A DNA stretch of 64,000 bases. Source: Ganoderma boninense (Eukaryota; Basidiomycota; Agaricomycetes; Polyporales; Polyporaceae). The notes below the pieces were generated by a model. The model saw only the letters and a program-made list of their open reading frames with translations. It did no database searches and was not told the origin of the DNA. This document shows positions 49,360-59,656 of this stretch, piece after piece. Location of the stretch: the NCBI GenBank assembly GCA_002900995.3, contig CM035305.1, positions 1,426,001-1,490,000 of the forward strand. The letters run 5' to 3'. The first letter of the stretch is position 1, and each line of letters opens with the position of its first letter. Both the position numbers and the translations under genes were made by a program.

Positions 49360-50380
49360 TACAGCTGAAATCGGAATCCGGCGGTCGTGGCCTTTACGAG
49401 AGACCTGTGGATGCGATGCGGATGATGGTATAAGTGTGGCCCCTGCTTCGATCTGCCGAATAAGAGTTATGATCCGTGGAGACGTCCAAGACGCATGCGC
49501 AAATGGCGATTAATGAGTAAAGTTCGTCTTCTGTACAGGGTCGCAGCGTGCGCACCGTCGTCACTGGGATACCCGGAACAGCAGATCACGTCCTTCTTGG
49601 ATCGCGTCAGGCTCGCGGGAGCCTCGAGGTGGTGCTATCGCCGCAAAACCACACACGCTTGTGCGGATGTTATACGCTAGGTAGAGAAGAGGTGATTAGC
49701 AGGGGAATCAGAATACACAAGCATCTGAGGGGCTGTGCGAGAGGCACCAGGATCCAAGGGATCAAGAGAAGCTCCAAGGCATCTCGAGGAGAGGATCGTC
49801 TGGGATCACTAGTGGCAGACCGCAGACAGAGGGCGGGAATGTTCGACTGATTGGAATTAACTCATGTCTGCACAAAGCGGTACCGGCGCTGCGTCATTGG
49901 GTTTCGAGAGGCATACAAATTGAACGAAGGGTCCATGTCTTAAGATCTTACTTAAGGAGGAGAGGAGTTGTCGGAGGCAAGAATAGGGCGGATGGTCACG
50001 ATCACCGCTGGGTGATAGATGCTCTGTTGCTCGACAAAGCAGATGGCAGGCATCATAGTTCTGCGAATAAATGACTTACAGACACGTTGCGGCGGATCTC
50101 AAACGGAGACCTTGCAGCAGGCAGGCCAGGGTGAATAGACCCAAGGTGGCACAAGCGAGGAGGAGTCTGCGACAACGCTTGGCGCTTGCAGGCAGCACTC
50201 ACCACGGATGGAATAGTCGGCAGTCAATAGCAACAAGTGTACATCCAACCAATCTGCCTCTCATATTTCAGTCTAGAAAGTTGATACACTGTAGAGCAAT
50301 ACACGGATGTCGATTGTACACAATTCGGTTCAAAGTCCTTCGAAAGCCTGGGTCCAATGGTTTGGTGATCCATGATCACT
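49360..50380. other. Interval between TatD and the small hydrophilic protein gene
   Basis: About 1 kb with the TatD promoter and the 3' region of the next gene. Frames at 49548-49850 and 50071-50439 (+) are Arg-rich without motif and are not called. Confidence 0.45.
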
Positions 50381-50901
50381 CTATGAAGACTGCCGGGTCT
50401 GCTGTTCGTTCGCCTCCTCTGTCCCTTCAGGAGCAGTAGTCGCAGAGCGTAGTCTCTCTCCTTCATCCTGTTATCCTGGTCTCCAACGGTCTCTCTGCCC
50501 GTGGTGTTGAAGGGGTCCATGTTCTGAGGATATGGTCATAAGTTGGATGACGAGGAGAGGCGAGATGATAACCTACATCATCCTCCATCTCCTTTCTCTT
50601 CAACTCTCCAGTGCGGAGGTCATGACCATGTTGGACGAGCTCGGGTTTGTGGAGGACTTTTCCCTTGATCTCTTCTTTCAGGCCCTGAAGCTTGTCCGCT
50701 GTGCCCTTGATGCAATCTTTGAGCAGACCACAACACTGGGTGGATCGGGAGAAACCGTACCGCTCCTTTGCCATACTCTGGACCGTAACCGACAGCACCT
50801 GCGTGTCGTTGAGGTGGGTATGTGTTATCTGAGGTAGTGGTGTCCGTCTCTGCGGGGGTCGGGGAGCGATCCTGGGTGCGGGAATTCTCGTTGGTAGCCA
50901 T
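50381..50901 (-). CDS. Small hydrophilic, charged protein (conserved, unnamed)
   Basis: It starts MATNENSRTQDRSPTPAETD and continues HAGAVGYGPEYGKGA, then after an intron TADKLQGLKEEIKGK, VLHKPELVQHGHDLRTGELK and KEMEDD, then MDPFNTTGRETVGDQDN and the C-terminus TTAPEGTEEANEQQTRQSS. The segment GLKEEIKGK resembles the core of CsbD-type stress proteins and the whole looks like a widespread, uncharacterised family of Basidiomycota; both are weak inferences. The first junction (50710-50810) does not keep phase with the best donor, and a one-base loss at GG 50467-50468 (plus CC) is needed to reach the conserved end. TATAAG on the minus strand lies about 105 bases upstream of the ATG. Probably soluble and disordered. 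Confidence 0.65.
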
Positions 50902-51532
50902 AGCGGAGGTGTGGTGGTTCGACAGTGTTGTAAAGCAGAGATTAAGGAATGTGGGAAGGTAGGGCAGGTGCAATGTGAGGGTGCACGTAAAGCATTGGGG
51001 GCCCTTATATGCGCATACTGCAGGTGCTCCAGTAGACCAGCCGCACTCCAGTGGCATACATGACGTCGACGCACCTTCAGGACGAGTATGACATCATGTA
51101 CCCTTGTGCGCTCAACTGTAACTGCGCTCCAACGAGCCTCTGGCATCCGTTTCATCGCTATTCTCCCGCCACGTACTGGCCCTCCTTGGTACGGAATACT
51201 CGCCTTCATAGTGCTGCCCCAGCCTGGTGATCATGGCCATACGCACGCTTATTCCACAACAGTCGCGAAGGCCAGCTAGATGAATCGGGAAGGGCCGGCC
51301 AATCACAAGGTCGCATCAGCGGACTGGCGCTTAGGTTGCCCAAAGCGTGTCCTGACCATCGACAACTCTGCCACCACATCATTTCAGCCAACTCCCTCCT
51401 CGTTCGATTATCTTTTCCGCATCTGCCCACACACGCAACGTGAAATCCATCTGTATTCTGGGATCCATGCTCTTGTAGATGATCAGTCGGTTCTGTTTCT
51501 GCCGACGACTCACCACATCTACTGTATATAAC
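50902..51532. other. Divergent promoter region
   Basis: 631 bases between the small hydrophilic protein gene (-) and TRM5 (+). TATATAA immediately precedes the TRM5 ATG (51524-51530), too close to act as a normal TATA box for that start. No coding signal. Confidence 0.45.
51004..51009 (-). promoter_or_regulatory. TATA element of the small hydrophilic protein gene
   Basis: TATAAG on the minus strand in the context GCATATAAGGGC, about 105 bases upstream of the ATG at 50901. Confidence 0.5.
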
Positions 51533-53336
51533 ATGTCCGAAGGCATCAGCACACCTCGTTCTTCCAAAGGGCCGTGGCTTCGGACTGAAGGATGGTGTTC
51601 TCGACAAGGACGCGTTTCGCAAGGTCATCCCCGTCCTTGCAGCCAAAGTTCCCGCCGAAAAGGCTGGCATCTTGCTCAAGGCACCCGCCCTCAAAAGGTG
51701 CGCCTTGTTAGCGTAGGCGTCTGTGACCACGAGACACACGCTTACGACACGGAGTTCTATAGGTCCCTCATAGATGTTCCGAAGGTTAAGAGCGTTGCGA
51801 GGGGCCCGAATCATGACCGACTAGTGTTGCTCAAATACACTAGCGAAGGTGCCTATCGCCGTTCGCGCTCCACCCGTGGCAACCGACTGACTGCTCCGCA
51901 AGCAAGCCAATTTGCCTCCAGAAGCGCAAAGCTTTCTCCACTCCGAGTCAGCCGAACTCGTCTCCCATGAGCTAAGCTTCGACTACGATTATTGGAGCAC
52001 CTGGTGCGCGCTTTCGCTGGGCCGCCGAATGCTGCGGGCAACGACTCATCTGCGTTGGTTGCTAGACGAAGTGATTCATGCGATCCTGCCTGAAGAACTC
52101 GAGGCTGGTGCGCCCTCCGGGTTTGCGGCGGTCGGTCATATAGGTTGGCTTCCTGGCTGCTGCAAGAATAACAAATTCTGACACTCCCAGCCCACCTCAA
52201 TCTCCGACCCGAATATCTACCCTATAAACATGTTATCGGTCAGATTGTTCTTGACGTAAGGGATGGTTTGATGTGCCTTTACAAGCAGATACTTACGCAT
52301 ATTATCGCAGAAAAATCCCACCATCCGAACTGTGGTGAATAAGCTCGACAACATCAGCACCCAGTTCCGTGTTTTCAGCATGGAACTTCTGGCGGGAGAG
52401 CCCGATTTTATCGTCACCCAAGTGAGAGTTCCATTACCTATGGTATAGCGGCATCCCAGCTAATAAGAGCCTCGCAGTCCGAAAACGACTGTCGATTTAC
52501 GTTTGATTTTCGAGAGGTCTACTGGAACTCGCGACTACACACCGAGCATGAAAGACTTATCCACAAGTTCGACAGAGACGACCTTGTCGCGGACGTCTTT
52601 GCCGGTGTGGGACCCTTCGCCATCCCCGCAGCGAAGAAAGGCTGCGCAGTTCTCGCCAACGACCTCAACCCCTGCAGCCACAAGTACCTTACGTTGAATA
52701 TCGCGGAGAACAGGGTACGCATGAAGGATGTCTTGATCCGCCTCGTCATCTGACCTTCTCGATCAGGTTGGGACACTCGTGCGACCTTTCTGCGAAGATG
52801 GTCGGGAGTTTATCCGCCAAGCGTTCAACCGGGCGTGGGATGACCCCCTCGCTCCGGTGCCTCTGCCCAAGATTTCACGGTCAGAGCAGAAGGAGATTCG
52901 GGCTGGGCAACGTCCAGCACCTGCCCCAGGGCCTCGGCGAAACCGAATCGGCCACTTTGTTATGAATCTGCCAGACACAGCGATCTTGTTCCTGGACGCA
53001 TTTCGAGGTGTCTTATCTCGGGCAAACGCGGGTGGGCGGGACTTAGGCGAGCTCTATGACGAGAAGTCGATGCCCATGGTGCACACGCATTGCTTCACAC
53101 GGGAGCTAGAACCTGAGAAGGCCGAGGCGGACATACGGCAGGTGAGTAACGTTGCAGGTGTCTCGATGCAGATGCGAAGGGGTTAATCGCCTGGGTATGT
53201 TCAGCGGGTTGAAGAGAAGCTTGGGCATCCCGTGGGGGAAGAGACCGCGTACCACTGGGTTCGGTCAGTCGCGCCACAGAAGGAAATGTACTGTGTGAGC
53301 TTCAGGCTGCCACCGGCGGTGGCGTTTGGGTCGTGA
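51533..53336 (+). CDS. TRM5: tRNA (guanine(37)-N1)-methyltransferase
   Basis: SAM-dependent class I methyltransferase that makes m1G37 in tRNAs reading CNN/UNN codons, guarding reading frame, in cytosol/nucleus and mitochondria. Motifs in order: DKDAFRKVIPVLAAKVPAEK, AGILLKAPALK, RSLIDVPKVKSVARGPNHDR, EELEAGAPSGFAAVGHIAHL then NLRPEYLPYKHVIGQIVLD, KNPTIRTVVNKLDNISTQFR, the TRM5/TYW2 block DCRFTFDFREVYWNSRLHTE, SAM motif VADVFAGVGPFAIPAAKKGC, NDLNP, the catalytic MNLPDTAILFLDAF and EMYCVSFRLPPAVAFGS at the end. Most introns are clear. The N-terminus breaks by one base in the GGG run at 51569-51571, and the junction near 52000-52070 is out of phase, so more base errors are likely. The loop EIRAGQRPAPAPGPRRNRIG before NLP is an insertion. 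Confidence 0.9.
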
Positions 53337-53701
53337 CCGCCGCGGGGGCCATAACCCCGCAGGAAATTGGTTTCCGCTGTCTGCGGACGGATGCGGGGAG
53401 TGCGGAGATAGCCAATGGGGGAGCAGGAGAGCAGTCTAGAGAAGGGCGCCTGTGTCAAGGTGTCGTTATGTAATGGCATGTAGAGACGCGCGACCGCCAA
53501 CTCATCTTCGACCCCGCCTCGCTCTGTTGTGCCCCGCATCGCGCACGGTCTCTCCTCTGGTCCTCTAGAGTACCCTATTGTCTCTCCTTATAGAGCACCC
53601 ACGCCCAGTCTTTCTTTCCAGAGACTATTGCCGGATACCACCTCTAATATTTGCTCGTTCTTGTTGCGCTTCCGTTCGGCAGTTTTCGGAACCCACTCGT
53701 C
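53337..53701. other. Promoter/leader of the mitochondrial carrier
   Basis: 365 bases after TRM5. The part from about 53520 is pyrimidine-rich. No coding signal other than TRM5 3' region and the carrier leader. Confidence 0.4.
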
Positions 53702-56700
53702 ATGTTCCCGCTCAGCCTCCCTCGTGTATTCCCCACCGTGCACTGCGACGCGGAGGGTGCGCCGCACGCTTCTCGCACCGCGGCCGCTCTCAAGAGCGTA
53801 AAAAGCGCCGTCGCGGTCCCCGAGAGCGAGCTGAAGCGGTGGCGGAGGACGTTCGACGCGAACGCGCAGACCGTGGTGGATGGGACAAGGTACGTGTTCA
53901 TTTTATACCCGCGCGTCGCGCGACGTCGGCCGACCGCTGATTGCGGCGCCGTCGTCATCAACCCGATACCCCAGGTTCTTGAACAGCGAGCAGTTCGTAA
54001 ACGCGATCGCTCCCAAGGGCGACCTCAGCAAGATAGGGCGGAACCAGTTCGGAACGCTTTTCCGCGTTGCGGACGCCAACAAGCGCGGGCTCGTGTCCTG
54101 GGACGACTTTGTCGTTTTCGAGACCATCCTCAAGCGACCGGATGCCGACTACTGGATCGCGTTCCGGTACTTCGACGTGTGCGCTCTCTCCTCCCAATTT
54201 ATTTCGCGCGTTTTCATCTCATGCGAACAACCCTCGCTCCGTCCCCCCGCGCGATCCCTGGTGCAGAGACGAGTCTGGCACCATCTCCTACGACGAGTTC
54301 AAACACGTCCTGAACGCGGGCATCGGCCCCGATGCCATCCCCTTCGACTTCGACTGGTACGCATTACTCGATGCGAATAGTACGCCATACGCTGAGCTAT
54401 GAATGCATAGCGACTGGGCCAAGTTGTTCCTCGGCAAGAACGGCGCGCACCTGGGGTGTACGTTATTCGGACTCTTTCGTACAGCCTGTCATTGACATTA
54501 TGGATAGACAACGAATTCACGCAGTTGATGAAGGGGCTTCAAGGCGAGCGACTCCGCCAGGCTTTCAAGTTCCTAGACAAGGACCAGAATGGATATATCC
54601 GTCCCGAGCAGTTCAAGAAGATCATCCTAGTACGTCCACTGCCGGCGCGCGTCATGCGACCCATACTAACCATTGCGCCACAGGACATTGCTGGTCACAA
54701 GCTTTCCGACGATATCATAGAGAGGCTGCCGACCTTGACCACGCTCAGTCCCGGTGGCCGTATAACCTACTCGGAAGTTAATGCATTCTACAACGTCATT
54801 AGAGGTGCGACTCATTCGGATCCGATGTATGGGTGGAAGCTGACCTATCTGCAGAGATGGATATGGTAGAGCGGTACGCCGCCCACAGTCGTCCATATAC
54901 ATTGTACTCACTCATATTTAGGATAATCCGCGAGGCGACGGCGCGTTCCAAAGACGGCCGCATCGACCAGTCCGATTTCCTTAACCACTGTGTCTCGAGC
55001 ACGCGCTACACCCTCTTTACTCCGATGGAAGCGTCCATTATCTTCCACTTCGCTGGTCGCGGTGACAGCTCCCGACGTCTAGCGCTCGTGGACTTCCGTC
55101 AGCTGTTGGACCCGCGGTGGAAGGCCCCCGCCGACTGGATGGAGGGTAAGCCCGCTGTTGTCGAGGAGCCGCTATCCACGCAGATCGCGCGTTCTGCGTA
55201 CAACTTCGGGCTTGGAGGTTAGCATCAGCGTGTGGGGAGTATGTGCTGGAAGATATATACCCTGACGATTGCGCGCTCGTAGGTGTTGCGGGTGGTTTCG
55301 GGGCGACGATCGTGTATCCCATTGACCTTGGTGCGTGGTCCTCTTAACTGCTTCCTGCATCGCCATGTGGCTGACTGGTGTCGAACAGTCAAGGTAAGGT
55401 TCTAGGTATCCACGAAACACCGGTGATGCTGACACAACCGGGTGGTTACGCTACAGACTCGGTGCGTGATGCCTGCCTATGTTTGACGTCAGTTGTCTCA
55501 CCATTTGAATGGATGTGGTTGTGTCCATGCAGCATGCAGAACCAGCGTTCGACCGTTGTCGGGCAGCTTTTGTACAAGAACTCCCTAGACTGTGTCCGCA
55601 AGGTCCTCAGGAACGAGGGCTTCCTCGGCTTCTATCGCGGACTTGGCCCCCAGCTAATCGTACGTCCGATGCGCCTAACATGGCTCATCTCCGAGCCGCC
55701 ATTGATTGGCTCTGCTTCCGGCTCGCACAGGGTGTCGCGCCTGAGAAAGCAATCAAGCTCACCGTGAATGATTTCGTCCGCGCACGCGCGATGGATCCTG
55801 AAACTGGGAGGATCACTTTACCGTGGGAACTCGTCGCTGGCGGTACCGCGGGTGGTTGCCAAGTGGTACGTTATCCGGGGGCTTCTCGTCATTCTCGAGG
55901 AAGCCAATTTGCATCGCTTTCGCTGACGCCCGTCGCAGATCTTCACAAATCCGCTCGAAATCGTGTAAGTGGCACTGGATGGTCACGAGCATCAGTGCGA
56001 GTGACGGGCACGGGGCGGCGCGTGCTGATCACCGACTTTGCAGGAAAATTCGTCTCCAGGTCCAGGGGGAGGCGGCCAAGCTTGAGGGGGCTGCGCCGAA
56101 GGGCGCCGTCCATATCATTCGCCAGCTCGGGCTCCTGGGGCTCTACAGGGGCGCCAGCGCGTGCTTGCTCCGCGACATCCCCTTCTCCGCGATTTACTTC
56201 CCGGCGTACGCACATCTCAAGAAGGATGTCTTCCAGGAAGGATACAACGGCAAACAGCTGTCCTTCTTCGAGACATTGACGTCCGCCGCCGTAGCGTACG
56301 TCGATTCTTGCTCGGATCCATCGCGGCCGGTGATGGGCCAAATGCCTCAGTTGATGAGATGCTGACGGGATTAACGCCGATGCAGTGGAATGCCCGCAGC
56401 GTATTTCACCACGCCTGCCGGTGAGTCTAGGCTCTGAAATAGCACGGAACAGGCGCGCCAAGCTAACTGGCTAATCACGACTCGCAGATGTGGTGAAGAC
56501 ACGCCTTCAAGTGGAGGCGCGCTCCGGGCAGACCCATTACAAGGGTCTGACTGACGCCTTTGTTAAGATCTGTGCGTGTTCTTCGGTGCTTGCACAGGAA
56601 TCGTGGTGGAAACAGTTCTGACATGTTGTTGGGACGTCCCGGCGGCTGATTAGACCGAGAGGAGGGCTTCAAGGCGTTCTTCAAGGGAGGACCCGCTCGT

Positions 56701-57039
56701 ATTGTGCGCAGCAGCCCGCAGTTCGGGTTTACGCTGGTCGCGTACGAGTACCTGCACAAGGTACGTCTGATATTCGGAGGCGGCGAAGCGCGGGAAGCTG
56801 ACCATGGGCTGGGATTGGCTGCAGTATGTGCCGGTAAGTCGGGATCAGTTACTTGATAAGGCTGTGGGGCGGGGCGCTGATTGCTGTTTATCGTGCGGCA
56901 GTTCCCATTCGGCGCGACGTCAACATCGAGAGAGGTGGAGACAGCGCTCACCTCGCAACGGGAAGACATGGCGCAGGTGCGGGCGCGGAACGCGCTGCGG
57001 ATTCTTCTGGATGTCCACGGGGATTTCGGGGGGCGATGA
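53702..57039 (+). CDS. Mitochondrial EF-hand carrier, aspartate/glutamate carrier type
   Basis: Calcium-regulated inner-membrane carrier of the aralar/citrin/Agc1 group, which exchanges aspartate for glutamate in the malate-aspartate shuttle. The N-terminal half holds EF-hand-like segments: [38 protein letters not shown] and [20 protein letters not shown]. The C-terminal half has the three carrier repeats with PxD/ExxK/R signatures: [38 protein letters not shown] and [14 protein letters not shown], plus [34 protein letters not shown] and [20 protein letters not shown]. The tail after the last helix is [18 protein letters not shown] and runs to TGA at 57037-57039. There are more than ten short introns, some between 10- and 60-base exons. 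Start chosen at ATG 53702; the next conserved block is [20 protein letters not shown]. Confidence 0.92.
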
Positions 57040-57692
57040 GGGCGACGGTAGCCGGGCGTGTGTGTATCCAAAGTGCCGGGGCGGGGGCGGGTTATTTCAC
57101 AGGAGGAAAACGGATGTGGTACATTTACGACATAATGGATGTCATGTTCTTGGCTTTGCCTGTGCACATCGGCTGTCTGCATCATGATGAGCCCGAGCGG
57201 GGAGGGGATGTCGGGAGGATGGGATGGGGCGCGGGCCAATGGGGGAGGGACTAGGGCGAGCCAATGGGGGCAGAGAACGGCGGTCGCAGAATGTCTCTAA
57301 GGAGACACGATCACTGATCATCTGTTGGCCCGTGACAGAAGAGAATTCAGTGCCGTGCCCCGGCCGCATATATGCCCCCTCGTCGTCTCTGATGCTCCCC
57401 TCATCCCCCTTCCTCCCGTCTTCGTTTCCCGGCTTCTTCCTCCTCCTCTCTTTTATTTTTTAGCGGTCAGTCCCTGCACTTGCCCCCCGTCTCAAGCCGC
57501 GCTGACTCGTCTCGGCCCCTTTCCAGAGTGCTCTGCGCCGACGCGCAAGGCTTTCCGCACCTTTTTGCCTTAGCCCACTGCCTTTTGCCTTGGCTCACTG
57601 CTAGACAGTCCGACCAGCGTCGATCGCTATCACTCTTTTGCAACTAACGTACCGGACTTCGTCACGACTATCAGCTGTCTTAATCGCCCAGC
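57040..57692. other. Promoter and leader of the Thr-rich secreted protein gene
   Basis: 653 bases. A long CT-rich tract (about 57375-57480) and TATATG at 57368 precede the ATG at 57693. Pyrimidine tracts of this kind are typical of strongly expressed fungal genes; strength here is inference. Confidence 0.5.
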
Positions 57693-59656
57693 ATGAACTC
57701 CGTCCTTACTGCCCTTACCCTCGCCGGCGCCGCGGCCGCTCAGATCGTCGCCGGCTCTGTCACTATGGTCCCTGCAAGCCAGGTCTACGGGACCACCGCG
57801 CCTGCTGATAACCATGCCGCCGCGTCCTCGGCTATGGCGACCTCCGCGTCTGGCTCAAGCAGCGCACCCGCGTCTCAATACACCCAGCCGCCGGCTACCG
57901 ATGGCGGTTACTCGGACATGCCCTACTCGTCCTTCATGTCGGGAGGGTACAAGAGCATGAACTGCGGGTACGGCTACTCGAAGGCGAGCGATGGATCGTG
58001 CCAAGCAATGAGCTGGGTAAGCACAGCTTCTCGGATACCATCTGTTCCCGGCTAAACCATCACGCGTCGCGTCCATCAGTGGCAAACTCAGGGATGCTAC
58101 GAAACGATCATCATCAACCAGTGAGTCTCTCCTCACGTTCCCTTTCTCGCCCACCGTCTCATGTCCACGAAGCGGAGGAAGCGGGTACGGCTATGGTGGC
58201 AGCAACTGCGATGGCAGCGCTCAAACGGTCACCATGACCCAGACCATGACGGACACAATGACGGTCACCATGACGGACGTGAGTACCTTCCTGCTCCAGT
58301 TTTCGCGTATCTCGACGCATCCTGACGCGTCTCTCGCGCAGGTCAAGACCGTCCCGACTACCGTCACCATGACCGACACCAAGACGGTCTTCCAGACCAA
58401 GGTGGAGACCGACACCCGCTCTGTTACCCAGACGCAGACCATGATCGAGACTTCGACGAAGCTCGTCCCCACCACCCGCGTCTGGGTCTCCACCGAGATC
58501 ATCGACAACACCAAGACCATCGACCATACCCTCACCGCGACCGAGACGAGCACCCAGGTCAACGTCTACACCAAGACGATGACTGACACCGAGACAGCGA
58601 CTCAGACCCAGACTCAGACTCAGACGGAGACCGACCTGATGACCGTCACCAAGACTCAGGTCAGCACTCAGACCGTGCCAACGACGTACATTTCGACTTG
58701 GGTCAGCACCAAGGTCATCGACAACGTAAGCGGAGTTTGATATGTCTACGTGTGCATCCCGCTCATTGTGATTTCTTGTACAGACCAAGACCATCGAGGA
58801 GACTCAGACGTCGACCGTCACGGACAAGATGACTATCGTTTCGACGGACATCAAGACCCAGATCCAGACGATGACCGACACCGTCACTGACAAGATGACC
58901 GTCACGATGACTGACTTCAGCACCATCGTCAAGCCGACGACGTACGTCTCGACGTCTGTCTCCACCGAGGTCATCGACAAGACCAAGACCGTCGAGAACA
59001 CCATCGTCCAGACCATGACCGAGGACCGTACGCTCACCCAGACCAACACGTACCTGTCCACGATCACGGCGACCCAGACGAAGACGGACACTGCGACCAT
59101 GACCGCGACTGAGACTGCCACTGCCACGGAGACTGTCACCGACTCGATGCTTGTGTCGTGTCTCCAGGGTGTAAGTTATTCGGTTCATGAGCATCCTTTC
59201 GTGATCTGATGCATCTCGCTGCAGTGCAAGACCAGCTACTACATCACGCCCGGTAACAGCGCGTCTTACACCTACACGTCGACTTCGACTGCTGCCGCTA
59301 CCTCCACGACGTCTTCCTCCGACTGCGGCAGCAAGGGCTGCAGTAGCTCCTCGTCGAGCTCTGGGTCGTACGGAAACGACTGTTCTTCTGACGGCAGCTG
59401 CAACCCCAAGTCGAGCTCCTCGTCGTCGAGCTCTGGTTCGTACGGTAACGACTGCTCCTCCGATGGCAGCTGCAACCCCAAGTCGGGCTCCTCATCGTCG
59501 AGCTCTAAGGATTGCTCCTCCGATGGCAGCTGCAACCCAAAGTCGAGCGCTTCGTCGTCTTCTAGCTACTCCTCGTCATCCGCCTCGGCGACCAGCTCGA
59601 GTAGCTCGTCGAACGACAAGTCGTCCAGCTCATCCTCCTCCGGCTCGTATTACTAA
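57693..59656 (+). CDS. Secreted Thr/Ser-rich repeat protein
   Basis: The N-terminus MNSVLTALTLAGAAAAQIVA is a signal peptide with a likely cut after Ala-Gln. A Ser/Ala region leads to NCGYGYSKASDGSCQAMSW, then WQTQGCYETIIIN after an intron. From about 58215 to 59155 the protein is a long run of Thr-x-Thr blocks, such as TMTQTMTDTMTVTMTD, TETATQTQTQTQTETD and TATETATATETVTDS, alternating with WVSTEIIDNTKTID and TYVSTSVSTEVIDKTKTVE. A Cys pair region (LVSCLQG, CKTSYYITPGNSASY) follows, then Ser-rich tandem repeats with CSSDGSCNPKS and the end SSSSSGSYY. No hydrophobic tail, so no GPI anchor is expected. Five introns of 50-70 bases keep phase. The style is that of a heavily O-mannosylated cell-wall or extracellular adhesin-like protein. 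Function unknown. Confidence 0.85.
59354..59557 (+). repeat. 72-base in-frame tandem repeat, 2.8 copies
   Basis: Units begin at 59354, 59426 and 59498, each starting TCGAGCTCT; the third is 12 bases shorter. One unit encodes SSSGSYGNDCSSDGSCNPKS flanked by Ser. The copies differ at a few bases, mostly synonymous, so they are not a simple assembly artefact. Confidence 0.9.
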
